The notes under the pieces are model-generated. The model searched no databases. It saw nothing but the letters and a program-made list of their open reading frames with translations, and was not told where the DNA came from. The position numbers and the translations under genes were made by a program. A stretch of 64,000 nt of DNA. Source: Prolixibacteraceae bacterium (GTDB taxonomy: Bacteria > Bacteroidota > Bacteroidia > Bacteroidales > Prolixibacteraceae). The stretch is from NCBI GenBank assembly GCA_019163175.1, contig JAFLKN010000056.1, forward strand, positions 37,107 through 101,106. Reading direction: 5' to 3'. This document shows, piece by piece, positions 48,331-58,061 of this stretch; position 1 is the first letter of the stretch, and every line of letters starts with the position of its first letter.

Positions 48331-49935
48331 TTACAACTGCTTGAAAAAGTCGTTGCCTTTATCGTCAACAATGATGAAAGCCGGGAAATTTTCTACACGA
48401 ATTTTGCGAATTGCTTCCATGCCTAATTCTTCAAAATCAATAACTTCACTCGATTTGATACTGACTTTAGCCAGAATAGCGGCAGGCCCGCCAATCGATC
48501 CGAGGTAGAATCCGCCCCATTTCTTGCAGGCATCTGTAACCTGTTGAGTACGGTTTCCTTTGGCCACCATAATTTTTGAACCTCCAAGGCTCATAAAGAA
48601 GTCAACATACGGATCCATGCGTCCGGCTGTGGTTGGACCAAAACTTCCGGAAGCCATTCCTTTGGGTGTTTTGGCTGGTCCGGCGTAATAAACCGGATAT
48701 CTCTTCAGGTATTCGGGCATAGGTTGACCGGCATCCAACATTTCTTTCAGCCGAAGGTGAGCCATATCGCGGGCAACAATCAAAGTTCCTGAAAGATTCA
48801 AGCGGGTTTTGATCGGATATTGCGACAATTTCTTTAGCACGTCTTCCATTGGTTCATCCAAATCAATATCAACAGCAGGCTGCATACTTGGCGCTTTTGC
48901 CGGAAGGAAACGAGCCGGATTACGCTCCAGTTCCTCAAGGAAAATGCCGTCCTCGGTTATTTTGGCTTTAATGTTGCGATCGGCAGAACAGCTAACACCC
49001 AATCCTACCGGACAAGAAGCAGCATGGCGCGGTAAACGAATCACGCGTACATCGTGAACGAAGTATTTACCGCCAAACTGTGCGCCCAATCCACATTCCT
49101 GAGCTATTTTTTCAATTTTCTTTTCCCATTCCAGATCACGGAAAGCTTGCCCGCCTTCGTTGCCCTCGGTGGGTAAATGATCCAGATATCCGGCAGAAGC
49201 TTTTTTTACGGTTGCCAAAGTTGCTTCGGCTGATGTTCCACCAATGACAAGTGCCAGATGGTATGGAGGACAAGCAGAAGTACCTAGATCCATAATTTTT
49301 TCTTTCACGAATTTAGTCAGATTTTCCTCTGTCAACAACGATTTAGTTTGCTGATACAGATAGGTTTTATTGCCCGAACCTCCACCTTTGGTTATAAACA
49401 GAAACTCGTATGAATTGCCTTTTTCTGAGTAGATATCAATTTGTGCCGGAAGATTTGTGCCTGTATTTTTTTCGTCGAACATGTTAAACGGAACAACCTG
49501 CGAATAGCGCAGATTGCGATCCTGATAAGTTTCATAAATCCCTTTCGAAAGGAATTCGGCATCATTCACTCCGGTGTAAACATCCTCGCCTTTTTTGCCC
49601 ATTACAATGGCAGTACCAGTGTCCTGACAAGTTGGTAATTCGCCTTCAGCCGAAACAACCTGATTCATCAACATGGTATGAGCTACAAAACGATCGTTAT
49701 CTGTTGCTTCCGGGTCTTTCAGGATTAAAGCCAGTTTTTCGAGGTGCGATGCCCGCAAATAAAAAGAAACATCAGCAAAAGCTTCTTTTGCAAGCAATTC
49801 AAGACCCTCAGGAGCTACCTTCAGAATATTTCGGCCATCGAACTCAACAGTCGATACAAAATCTTTGGTCAAAAGACGATACGAGGTGGTATCTTTTTTA
49901 ATCGGAAATGGTTTTTGATACGTGAATTTGGACAT
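48331..49935 (-). CDS. Class I fumarate hydratase (iron-sulfur)
   Basis: 534 aa, one polypeptide with alpha and beta domains. It hydrates fumarate to malate in the TCA cycle. Cluster cysteines appear in [22 protein letters not shown] and [13 protein letters not shown]; the beta-domain [18 protein letters not shown] in part holds the substrate site. Such enzymes are oxygen-sensitive, which fits an anaerobe or facultative life. A -7 element TATATTTG lies at 50004-50011 on this strand (spacer to TTTG 23). Confidence 0.94.
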   Translation of the reverse strand: MSKFTYQKPFPIKKDTTSYRLLTKDFVSTVEFDGRNILKVAPEGLELLAKEAFADVSFYLRASHLEKLALILKDPEATDNDRFVAHTMLMNQVVSAEGELPTCQDTGTAIVMGKKGEDVYTGVNDAEFLSKGIYETYQDRNLRYSQVVPFNMFDEKNTGTNLPAQIDIYSEKGNSYEFLFITKGGGSGNKTYLYQQTKSLLTEENLTKFVKEKIMDLGTSACPPYHLALVIGGTSAEATLATVKKASAGYLDHLPTEGNEGGQAFRDLEWEKKIEKIAQECGLGAQFGGKYFVHDVRVIRLPRHAASCPVGLGVSCSADRNIKAKITEDGIFLEELERNPARFLPAKAPSMQPAVDIDLDEPMEDVLKKLSQYPIKTRLNLSGTLIVARDMAHLRLKEMLDAGQPMPEYLKRYPVYYAGPAKTPKGMASGSFGPTTAGRMDPYVDFFMSLGGSKIMVAKGNRTQQVTDACKKWGGFYLGSIGGPAAILAKVSIKSSEVIDFEELGMEAIRKIRVENFPAFIIVDDKGNDFFKQL

Positions 49936-50277
49936 TTTATGGTACTGTAAATGAGTTAATAATAAGTCTTATCCGTTTCAAATTCAAAAATCTGAAACGG
50001 AAACAAATATAGTTAATCCATCAGGAATAGCAGACAAAACACTAAATCCATTCGGGTAACTTTCAGATTTTTAACAAAAAATTCAAAGTGAGTTTTCGCT
50101 GCTATTACGAGAAATCGAACCTGCAGTTTCTCATACTAAATTTATCTCATTCAATCTTGATACAAAACCGTTGTCGGGGTTTCACTATCAGGACTTCCAT
50201 AAATGTTATATATTTGCCTGATTGGTATCGAAAAATTAAAATCTTACCGTAAATTCAGCAAATAAAATATTTCAGGA
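49936..50277. promoter_or_regulatory. Divergent promoter region fumarase / LTA-synthase-like
   Basis: 342 bases without a gene. Leftward: TATATTTG at 50004-50011 (minus) with TTTG at 50035-50038 (23-base spacer). Rightward: TATATTTG at 50209-50216 with no clear -33. No hairpin worth noting. Confidence 0.4.
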
Positions 50278-52257
50278 ATGAACCTAAAAAATCTAAAACG
50301 AATACTCCACCACCGGTTTGGAGGAATACTGATGCTCTATTTTATTTTTATCGGCATCGCATTTATTAGCCGAACCAATTTATTTTTTCAATCCTTTGAC
50401 GAAGTAAGCCTCAACCCGTTAAATATTATATGGTCTTATGGAGGAGGTTTACTAATGGATACTGTGGCTTTTTCATATTTCATGATTCCATTTGTGCTTT
50501 TCCTGATGTTCGTTTCCGACCGGATATTCAATTCACAAATCCACAGAAAGATAGCTTACATTATCTACTTTATTACTTTCTATATTCTGATTTTCAATGG
50601 TGTTTCCGAGTACTTTTTCTGGGACGAATTCGGAGTCCGCTACAACTTCATTGCTGTTGATTACCTGGTTTATACCACCGAAGTTCTGGGGAATATTAAA
50701 GAGTCGTATAATTTGCCAGTATTAATTTTAGGAATCCTGATTGCTGACATAGCATTGACCTGGATGGTTGTAAAAAATAAATATCTGGCCGTATCGCTCG
50801 AAAGTAAAAGTATTCGCAGAAACCGTTTACGCTCAGGCTTAATTTTACTTCTGTTACCCATCCTGTCGTTTGTGCTGGTTAAAAATACAACAGTTGAAAT
50901 TACCAAAAACCGCTACAATAATGAACTGGCCAAAAACGGGATTCACTCGTTGTTTTCTGCATTCCTGAACAGTGAACTTGATTACGATATTTTTTATGCC
51001 ACCGAGGATAATCAGGAAAATTTCAAACAACTGCGCAATTTGCTTAAAAGTAAAAACAGCAAATATCTGAGTAATGAACCCTTTGATATTACACGGGAAA
51101 TTACCAACCCGGGCGAGGAAAAACACTACAACGTGGTCTTCATAACGGTTGAAAGTTTGAGCGCCGAATTCATGGGATTCAAAAGAAACCAAAAGGCTGA
51201 TCCTTCAGATTTCAGTGGAAATGTGACCAACTATAAAGGAAATATCACACCCGCACTTGATGCCATTGCTGATAGTTCGCTGTTGTTCACCAACCTGTAT
51301 GCCATAGGGACCCGAACCATTTATGGGCTGGAAGCTGCAACTTTGGCAGCGCCACCAAAACCCGGCCAGAGCGTAATAAAACGTCCGAACAACGAAAACA
51401 TGTTCTCTATGGGGCTGATTTTTAAAGAGCGCGGTTATCGCCTAAAATACATTTATGGCGGCTATGGTTATTTCGATAATATGAACAACTATTTTTCGCA
51501 CAATGGCTATGAAATTGTTGATCGAAATGACTTCAAAAAGGAAGAAATCACTTTTGCCAATACTTGGGGAGTTTGCGATCAGGATCTGTTTAACCGCACG
51601 TTAAAAGAATGCGATGAATCATTTGCCAGTGGAAAACCATTTCTAAATCATGTCATGACCACTTCCAATCATCGGCCTTTTACTTATCCTGATAGTGTGA
51701 TTGACATTCCACCGCACGTTAGCCGGGCAGGTGGAATTAAATATTGCGATTTTTCAATTGGCGAGTTTATCCGGAAAGCCAGTGAAAAACCTTGGTTTAG
51801 CAATACTTTGTTTGTTATCCTCGCAGATCATTGTGCCGGTAGTGCCGGTCAGTCGGAATTACCATTTATGGAATACCAGATTCCTTATATCATTTATAAT
51901 CCGAGACTGGTTAAACCGCAACAAATTGACAAACTATGCAGCCAGATTGATGCAGCACCAACGCTGCTCGGTGTTATGAACTGGACTTATAAAACTAAAT
52001 TCTTCGGAAAAGATATTATTAAAATGGTTCCGGATGAAGAACGTGCATTTATTTCGAACTACCAGAAACTGGGTTATATTAAAAACGACCGACTTACCAT
52101 TTTAAGTCCTCAGCAAAAGATTACCCATTATAAAATTGATTCAAAATTGGGAGAAATGAAGACAATTCCAATGGATGAAAACTTGCAAAAAGAAGCTATT
52201 ATTTACTATCAATCTGCCAATTACGTTTATAAGAATAAACTAAATAAATGGGACTAA
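50278..52257 (+). CDS. LTA-synthase-family phosphoglycerol/phosphoethanolamine transferase
   Basis: 659 aa. Five N-terminal transmembrane helices, then a sulfatase-fold domain with VVFITVESLSAEFMGF, GTRTIYGLEAATLA (nucleophile Thr region) and DHCAGSAGQSELPFMEYQIPYIIY in part (metal-binding Asp-His). In Gram-negatives this family modifies lipid A, glycans or periplasmic glucans. Immediately upstream of, and 1 base from, a PAP2 phosphatase that could recycle its lipid product. Confidence 0.9.
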   Translation: MNLKNLKRILHHRFGGILMLYFIFIGIAFISRTNLFFQSFDEVSLNPLNIIWSYGGGLLMDTVAFSYFMIPFVLFLMFVSDRIFNSQIHRKIAYIIYFITFYILIFNGVSEYFFWDEFGVRYNFIAVDYLVYTTEVLGNIKESYNLPVLILGILIADIALTWMVVKNKYLAVSLESKSIRRNRLRSGLILLLLPILSFVLVKNTTVEITKNRYNNELAKNGIHSLFSAFLNSELDYDIFYATEDNQENFKQLRNLLKSKNSKYLSNEPFDITREITNPGEEKHYNVVFITVESLSAEFMGFKRNQKADPSDFSGNVTNYKGNITPALDAIADSSLLFTNLYAIGTRTIYGLEAATLAAPPKPGQSVIKRPNNENMFSMGLIFKERGYRLKYIYGGYGYFDNMNNYFSHNGYEIVDRNDFKKEEITFANTWGVCDQDLFNRTLKECDESFASGKPFLNHVMTTSNHRPFTYPDSVIDIPPHVSRAGGIKYCDFSIGEFIRKASEKPWFSNTLFVILADHCAGSAGQSELPFMEYQIPYIIYNPRLVKPQQIDKLCSQIDAAPTLLGVMNWTYKTKFFGKDIIKMVPDEERAFISNYQKLGYIKNDRLTILSPQQKITHYKIDSKLGEMKTIPMDENLQKEAIIYYQSANYVYKNKLNKWD

Positions 52258-52258
52258 A

Positions 52259-53320
52259 ATGAGCCTAAAACAATCTACTGCAAGGTTTATTCTTCTGACA
52301 ATTATTATACTTTCATCTGCTATTGCTAAAGCAAATGAAAAAACGGATACGTTAGTAAACAAAGCATGGCGGGATACTTTTAAAGTAGAAAAAGCACAGA
52401 TTGTCGAAATAGACTCAAGCTATTCAATGCTATTTTACCGACCTAAACCATTTCAGTTTGTAAAGAATGTTCCCTCCGATTTTTATCTACTTGGTAAAAC
52501 TGCTTTCTCAAAAAAAAATCTACCTAAATTAGGTGTTATTTTGGCTGGTACTGCACTGTTGGTGGCTGTTGATCAGCCCATTCTTGATGCTGCCCAGCAA
52601 TTTGGCCGGTATATTAATTTACCTGCGACCAACGAAGATCGCAACAATACGAAAGATGTTAATTTGAAATTTGGAGGAAAATCAATAACAATAATGGAAT
52701 TGCCCAGAACAGTTAATGGTGCCTTCTATTTTATTGGCGAAGGATGGCCTAGCATACTCCTTGCCTCCGGATTTTACAGTTATGGTTTAGCTGCAAACGA
52801 TTACCGCGCCCGTCAAACCGCATCAGAATTGGCTGAAATGTTTATAACACTTGGAATTACCACTCAATTTCTGAAACGAATCAGCGGTCGGGAAAGCCCC
52901 TTTAGGGCGATGGACGACTCTGGATCAGGTCATCCGGGAGGAATCTGGCATCCTTTTCCTCCCCCTTTGCACTACCAGAATGATGTATCCAGGCATGATG
53001 CTTTCCCCTCGGGCCATTTGGCCACAGCAATGGCAACTGTTACTATTCTTGCAGGCAATTATCCCGACAATAAATTCATTAAACCTGTAGGCTACAGTTT
53101 AATGGGTTTACTTGGCTATGCCATGCTTAACAATGGTGTTCACTGGATTAGCGACTATCCGCTAGCAATTGCTATTGGTTACAGTTGTGGAAAGATTGCA
53201 CTTTCAAGAGGTAGTAAGATTATTCCTAAACTGGGAGTTGATCATGGTTCAAGCTCAACACTCTCTCCAACATATTTTGGAAATGGAGGCATTGGATTAA
53301 GCTATAGAGCTACGTTTTAA
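52259..53320 (+). CDS. PAP2-superfamily membrane phosphatase
   Basis: 353 aa with a signal/anchor. Phosphatase motifs: KRISGRESPFR, FPSGHLATAMAT and GVHWISDYPLAIAIG (His-x3-Asp). Typical lipid phosphate (PA, undecaprenyl-PP) phosphatases. Partner of the upstream LTA-synthase-like protein by position. Ends two bases before a very long terminator hairpin. Confidence 0.88.
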   Translation: MSLKQSTARFILLTIIILSSAIAKANEKTDTLVNKAWRDTFKVEKAQIVEIDSSYSMLFYRPKPFQFVKNVPSDFYLLGKTAFSKKNLPKLGVILAGTALLVAVDQPILDAAQQFGRYINLPATNEDRNNTKDVNLKFGGKSITIMELPRTVNGAFYFIGEGWPSILLASGFYSYGLAANDYRARQTASELAEMFITLGITTQFLKRISGRESPFRAMDDSGSGHPGGIWHPFPPPLHYQNDVSRHDAFPSGHLATAMATVTILAGNYPDNKFIKPVGYSLMGLLGYAMLNNGVHWISDYPLAIAIGYSCGKIALSRGSKIIPKLGVDHGSSSTLSPTYFGNGGIGLSYRATF

Positions 53321-53321
53321 C

Positions 53322-53381
53322 TATCTTCAAGCAGAAAGCCTCCAGAAAATTGATTTTCCGGAGGCTTTCTGCTTGAAGATA
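53322..53381. terminator. Very long bidirectional terminator hairpin
   Basis: Perfect 22-bp arms (53322-53343 and 53360-53381), continued by GAAAAT/ATTTTC with one mismatch and a 2-base centre, giving nearly 28 paired positions in 60 bases. It lies between convergent PAP2 and TerC genes. Arms begin TATCTTCAAGCAG and end GCTTGAAGATA. Confidence 0.8.
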
Positions 53382-53388
53382 AAACACA

Positions 53389-54438
53389 CTAATGTTTGGC
53401 TTTTTCCTTTTCCGGGAAAAGAGCTGAAAATACAACACTCAGAATTAATGTTGCTGCAATGAAATACAATGAATAAGATGACTTAAAGCCAATATCATCT
53501 AACCAATGATGCGCCAGTAGCTTTAGCCCAACAAAAATCAGTAATATACTAACTCCTACATTCAGGAACCTGAATTTATCAACCATATTGGCCAACAGGA
53601 AAAATAAGGAACGAAGTCCGATAATGGCAAAAATATTAGAAAAGAACACTACAAACGGATCGAGAGATACCGAGAACACTGCAGGAATTGAATCGAGTGC
53701 AAAAATAACATCAGTAAACTCCACCATAACCAATACCAGCATTAAAGGCGTAAAAAATATTTTACCATGGTAATTTAAGGCGAAACGATCTCCATGATAT
53801 TCTTTGGTGATATTTAAATATTTCGACAGAAATTTTACTATTGCAGAATCATGTGGATCTTTTTCGTCACCATTTTTCTTAATCAGGATTTTAATGCCTT
53901 GGAAAACAAGGAACGCTCCAAAAACATAAAGAATCCAGGCAAAACGTTGAATAAGTGCCGCACCAGCGAATATGAAGATAAACCTCAAGATAATTGCGCC
54001 CAAAACACCCCAAAACAGAACTGTTTTATAATTCTTCTGCGGAACTGCATAGCCCTGAAGGATAAGCAAAATCACAAAAACATTATCTATCGAAAGTGTC
54101 TGTTCAATAAAATACCCGGCCAGATAACTCATCGACATATGCTCACGATACTCGCCAAGCATACCTTCAAAATCAGTCATACTGAATTTGATTCCCGGGG
54201 CATATTTAGCCACCACCTCTGTTAACTCTGCTGGTGTTTCAATTCCATGCAGCATGTGTCCGTAGAATTTCAGAAACACATAAAAACCCATTGAAAGCAT
54301 AAACCAAACACTCGTCCAACCCAAAGCTTCCTTGGTTGATACAATATGTGAATGACGGCCTACAACAAGCAGATCAATCATTAACACAACAACGATGAGT
54401 AATAAAAACCCACCCATTAATATCACTTCTGTTGACAT
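53389..54438 (-). CDS. TerC/Alx-type membrane protein (manganese or tellurite)
   Basis: 349 aa with about nine helices. TerC core: SLSIDNVFVILLILQGYAVP in part, EFTDVIFALDSIPAVFSVS in part and DPFVVFFSNIFAIIGLRSLFF in part, the acidic pairs proposed to bind Mn. Alx/TerC proteins export manganese; tellurite resistance is the historical label. Co-directional with DUF502 after 11 bases. Confidence 0.9.
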   Translation of the reverse strand: MSTEVILMGGFLLLIVVVLMIDLLVVGRHSHIVSTKEALGWTSVWFMLSMGFYVFLKFYGHMLHGIETPAELTEVVAKYAPGIKFSMTDFEGMLGEYREHMSMSYLAGYFIEQTLSIDNVFVILLILQGYAVPQKNYKTVLFWGVLGAIILRFIFIFAGAALIQRFAWILYVFGAFLVFQGIKILIKKNGDEKDPHDSAIVKFLSKYLNITKEYHGDRFALNYHGKIFFTPLMLVLVMVEFTDVIFALDSIPAVFSVSLDPFVVFFSNIFAIIGLRSLFFLLANMVDKFRFLNVGVSILLIFVGLKLLAHHWLDDIGFKSSYSLYFIAATLILSVVFSALFPEKEKAKH

Positions 54439-54449
54439 ATATAATAATC

Positions 54450-55019
54450 TTAATTAACTTTTGTTACACCTCCTGAAACCACAAATTTCATTACTTCTGA
54501 CGGACTTAAATCAACCGATTCCACCGAACTGGCAGGAACAAGATACAATTCGCCTGAGAAATTATATGAATGTGGAAAATAAACAGCTACCATTTCCTGT
54601 AATCCGAATTCCTCCAGATTTTTCTCTGTTACAAACCCCAATTTCCACAAATTGTTTTCCTGGTTCATACAAACTCTGACTGGCACATTAAATTTTTTCT
54701 CCTTTCCGACAAAAGCCGTAAACAAATCGTTAAGCGAAGTATAGATTACGTTGAGTAAAGGAGCTCGTTTTAAAAGTCTACGTGTAAAAAAAATAAACGG
54801 ACGTGCAATAATGGTTTCCCCGATTAATCCGAGCAATGTTAGGGAAATAAACAGCACTACAATGCCAATGCCAGGTATATCTATCTGATAATGTTCTTTT
54901 AACGGGTTACCTACCAGACGATCGACATAATTAAATAATAAGAAAACGGTATAAAGAGTTACTGCCAGAGGCCCAAGCAACAATAATCCCTGAAGAAAAT
55001 ATTTAAACAGCCGTTTCAT
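54450..55019 (-). CDS. DUF502 family membrane protein
   Basis: 189 aa. Two helices (about 8-30 and 50-75), then a soluble domain with RLLKRAPLLNVIYTSLNDLFTAF in part and the closing SPSEVMKFVVSGG. DUF502 is widespread in bacteria and plants; function is unknown. It precedes TerC in one transcription unit, so a link to metal homeostasis or envelope is possible. Confidence 0.85.
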   Translation of the reverse strand: MKRLFKYFLQGLLLLGPLAVTLYTVFLLFNYVDRLVGNPLKEHYQIDIPGIGIVVLFISLTLLGLIGETIIARPFIFFTRRLLKRAPLLNVIYTSLNDLFTAFVGKEKKFNVPVRVCMNQENNLWKLGFVTEKNLEEFGLQEMVAVYFPHSYNFSGELYLVPASSVESVDLSPSEVMKFVVSGGVTKVN

Positions 55020-55151
55020 ATATTTTTTTGCGAAAGATACGACTTTTACCCTTCTTCTTTAAAATTGAATGATCATGATGCCTTAAATAATTGTTATTTA
55101 TAAGCTAAACAATACCGTTGTATTATTTGTATTGTATGAGAAAATAGAATC

Positions 55152-55607
55152 ATGAAACAAATAGGAATTATATTACTGATAGCGTTGCCAATAATTGCCA
55201 ATGCACAGGACATAACCAAATCAAAAAAGGAAAGTGCCATGAAATTTAATGAACTGAATGCATTTGAAAAGTCCGTAATAGAAGGGAAAGGAACTGAAAG
55301 ACCATTCACGGGCATTTACTACAAACACGATGAGAAAGGTACATACGTTTGTAAAAAATGTAATGAGCCATTATATCGATCAGCAGACAAGTTTGATGCG
55401 CACTGCGGTTGGCCAAGTTTCGATGATGAAATAAAGGGAGCTGTAAAGAAAACAGTTGATGCAGATGGCCGCAGAACTGAAATTACATGTGCAAAATGTG
55501 GAGCACATTTAGGGCATGTATTTGTTGGCGAGGGCTTTACTTCTAAAAATACACGGCACTGTGTAAACTCTGTTTCGTTGAATTTTCTGCCAGAGCTTAA
55601 AAAATAA
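55152..55607 (+). CDS. msrB: Secreted peptide-methionine (R)-S-oxide reductase
   Basis: 151 aa with a signal peptide (ending about NAQ). Catalytic Cys in TRHCVNSVSL; zinc CxxC pairs CKKCNEP and CAKCGAHLGH. It repairs methionine-R-sulfoxide in periplasmic proteins. Followed by a strong terminator. Monocistronic. Confidence 0.95.
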   Translation: MKQIGIILLIALPIIANAQDITKSKKESAMKFNELNAFEKSVIEGKGTERPFTGIYYKHDEKGTYVCKKCNEPLYRSADKFDAHCGWPSFDDEIKGAVKKTVDADGRRTEITCAKCGAHLGHVFVGEGFTSKNTRHCVNSVSLNFLPELKK

Positions 55608-55659
55608 ATTGAAGCCAGGCAATCCGGAGCAATACCTGGAATGACTGGCTTCAATTTTT
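55608..55659 (+). terminator. Terminator after msrB
   Basis: ATTGAAGCCAG and CTGGCTTCAAT (11 bp) enclose 26 bases, then a TTTT run. It begins at the base after the msrB stop codon. Confidence 0.75.
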
Positions 55660-55689
55660 GAATACAATATTTTCTAAGAAGTAATACTT

Positions 55690-56253
55690 TTATTTCTTTT
55701 GGATTAATTCTACTCCATCCAAATAATAAACAGGCACATAACCTTCTTTACTTTCGGCCAGCTTCTGGCTCATCTGTTCCAATTTCTGGGTTTGATTGAT
55801 GCTGTCATGTTTTCCACCATCAACATCGTGCATTGCAGGTCCGTTGTGTCCCAAAGCATGACCTTTGTTGGCAGATTCTCCGGCAGCAGCAGCTTTTTCC
55901 ATCTCGGCCAAATCTTCTTCGTCTAACTGCACTTCCTGCAAAATTCCACGAACCTGAATGTCGCTTCCCATTTGGTCCTGCGCAAATGAACCAATTTTAC
56001 CGGCCTCGATTCTCAAACTAATATCTTCAGTGCTTCCCATTATGAAACAACGAGCACCGCTTTCTTTGCAAACATGGGTTACCATTCCTTTCACCATCAC
56101 TTCTTTACCAACCAAATCTTTTGCCTGAGTTTGCAATTCATCAACAGTCAAAACGGCTAATTCAGCTGATTTTTCTTCTTTTTTCTGCTTATTCTGGCTT
56201 GTGCAGGAAATTAATACAGCCAAAGACACAAATAAAATCATCGTTTTTTTCAT
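55690..56253 (-). CDS. His-rich OB-fold-like lipoprotein
   Basis: 187 aa, lipobox LISC (about Cys17). Middle segment VKGMVTHVCKESGARCFIMG resembles a periplasmic OB-fold with two cysteines; it is followed by GHALGHNGPAMHDVDGGKHD, a His/Asp-rich strip that looks metal-binding. C-terminal strand VYYLDGVELIQKK. In the same direction as the PepSY-TM gene upstream. Possible periplasmic metal or redox protein; no family name is certain. Confidence 0.6.
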   Translation of the reverse strand: MKKTMILFVSLAVLISCTSQNKQKKEEKSAELAVLTVDELQTQAKDLVGKEVMVKGMVTHVCKESGARCFIMGSTEDISLRIEAGKIGSFAQDQMGSDIQVRGILQEVQLDEEDLAEMEKAAAAGESANKGHALGHNGPAMHDVDGGKHDSINQTQKLEQMSQKLAESKEGYVPVYYLDGVELIQKK

Positions 56254-56279
56254 AGTATAAAAATTTAAAGATTAGTAAA

Positions 56280-56834
56280 TCAAGATAAATAGAACAAAAT
56301 AATGAATAGAGGAATAACAACACCTATTCCGGTTAGCCAAAGCCCACGGCCTTTAATACCATATTTCCCCTTCAACAAAAACAGCCCCGAAATAGCTACA
56401 AAAAGGAGAAAAACAGCCATGGCATCTGATATCCATATCCAAAGATTTCCTGTTTGAGCCAAATGAATTTTATTGATCTGGAAAAGGAAAGGGCGCTTTT
56501 TTAACAATTCGAGCTCGGCTGATCCTTCCAAAGGAGTATAAATTACGGTGCCTTCTTCAACAAATATCTTAATTGTGGCATCCTTGGTAATGAAATGCTT
56601 TTTATAAACCGGTTTGTTTTCAAATTTGCTAAGAATCGAGCTGATTTCAGCTTTAGAATACTCCATCTGATCAGATGCTGGTAGAGTAAGTTCTTCGGAA
56701 ACTAATGAATAGTGTGGGTTCCAGTCCTGACGATGATTCATCGCAATACCAGAAACTGTATAAATAAAAGTAATGCCAACAACAAAATAGCCAAAGTCGC
56801 GGTGCAATGATCGCAATGTTTTACGAATGTTCAT
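56280..56834 (-). CDS. PepSY-TM protein
   Basis: 184 aa with membrane segments at about 12-32 and two near the C-terminus (VFLLFVAISGLFLL; WLTGIGVVIPLFII). The N-terminal LHRDFGYFVVGITFIYTVSGIAMNHR in part is typical of PepSY-associated TM proteins, often linked to iron or other metal reductase/uptake. Next gene downstream is the His-rich lipoprotein, 26 bases after its stop. Confidence 0.75.
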   Translation of the reverse strand: MNIRKTLRSLHRDFGYFVVGITFIYTVSGIAMNHRQDWNPHYSLVSEELTLPASDQMEYSKAEISSILSKFENKPVYKKHFITKDATIKIFVEEGTVIYTPLEGSAELELLKKRPFLFQINKIHLAQTGNLWIWISDAMAVFLLFVAISGLFLLKGKYGIKGRGLWLTGIGVVIPLFIILFYLS

Positions 56835-57062
56835 TTAAGCTAAGTTTAAATAATCCGGAGAATCCTAAGTGACAATTTATATCAATTGAACCGGGTTTTG
56901 ATCCAATTCGAATGCAGTGCACTTTTGTTCAAAATAAAGGTAATTTGATTTAACTAACAAATAATAAAGTCAGTCATTAAGAAATATTAAACATTATATT
57001 TTCAGAATCTTCAAAAGCCTTAGTGGAGAATATTAGTAATCGGCAGATCAGGATGGTTAAGT

Positions 57063-58049
57063 TTATACCAGTTCGCTGTTAACTAGATGATAGACATCTT
57101 CAAAAGTTTTCGCGTCCATGAGGTCGGCACGCAATTTAGCGGCTCCGGCGAAATCATTGGTATATATTTTATAAAAACGCTTCAAAATATTCAGGTTCTT
57201 TTTTCCTGCCCAATTTTGCTCAAACAATCTGGTATGAAGCAGCAATTGAGCCATTTTATCAGACTTGGAAGCTGTAATATTTTGGGGATCAAAAAACCAG
57301 GGATTATGAAAAATTCCACGTCCAACCATAACCCCATCAAGTCTGTATTTTTCACATAGCTCTTCGCCGTGCGAAACAGATGAGACATCGCCATTTCCCA
57401 GGAATAAAGTTTCAGGATTAATCTGGTCCCGTACTCGTGCACCTTTTGCAATTTCTTCCCAATCTGCAAACCCATCTGATTGTTGTTTCTGGGTTCTACC
57501 ATGTAGAATAATTGCAGCAGGTTTGGTCACCATAACATGTTCTATCCATGTTTCTGTTTCGTGCGATTTTATTCCTGTTCGGGTTTTTACGGAAACCGGC
57601 AAGTGAGTTCCTTCTTGGGTAGCCAATATAATTTCTTTTGCAAGTTCAGGTTGTTTAATTAATGCCGAACAACAACCATTCTTGACTACATTTTTGACTG
57701 GGCAGCCCATATTTATATCTAAACCATCAAAATCATATTCATCTGTAATTTCCTGAGCTATTTTGTGAAATAATTCCGGTTTATTTCCCCAAATCTGGGC
57801 AATTAATTTAAAGCCCTTATGTTTCAAAATTTGCCTCTCCGATTCGCTAACCAGCAGCCGCTCTCCCACTCTTAGTTTGCCTTTGGGATGATTCATCCCA
57901 TCAACCGAAGTAAACTCTGTATAAAGAATGTGAAGGTGATTCGGATCAGCAAGTCGGGCCACCACTTCACGGAAAGAAGTATCTGTTACATCTTCCATTG
58001 GCGCTAAGGCAAATATTGGTTTCGGAAGAGTCTTCCAGAAATTTTCCAT
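57063..58049 (-). CDS. dus: tRNA-dihydrouridine synthase
   Basis: 328 aa FMN enzyme reducing uridine in the D-loop of tRNA. Seen: APMEDVTDTSFR (FMN), NMGCPVKNVVKNGCCSALI in part (catalytic Cys), VKTRTG and LGNGDVSSV (phosphate loop). Co-transcribed with trhO 12 bases upstream. Confidence 0.93.
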   Translation of the reverse strand: MENFWKTLPKPIFALAPMEDVTDTSFREVVARLADPNHLHILYTEFTSVDGMNHPKGKLRVGERLLVSESERQILKHKGFKLIAQIWGNKPELFHKIAQEITDEYDFDGLDINMGCPVKNVVKNGCCSALIKQPELAKEIILATQEGTHLPVSVKTRTGIKSHETETWIEHVMVTKPAAIILHGRTQKQQSDGFADWEEIAKGARVRDQINPETLFLGNGDVSSVSHGEELCEKYRLDGVMVGRGIFHNPWFFDPQNITASKSDKMAQLLLHTRLFEQNWAGKKNLNILKRFYKIYTNDFAGAAKLRADLMDAKTFEDVYHLVNSELV

Positions 58050-58061
58050 ATCAACTGTATT

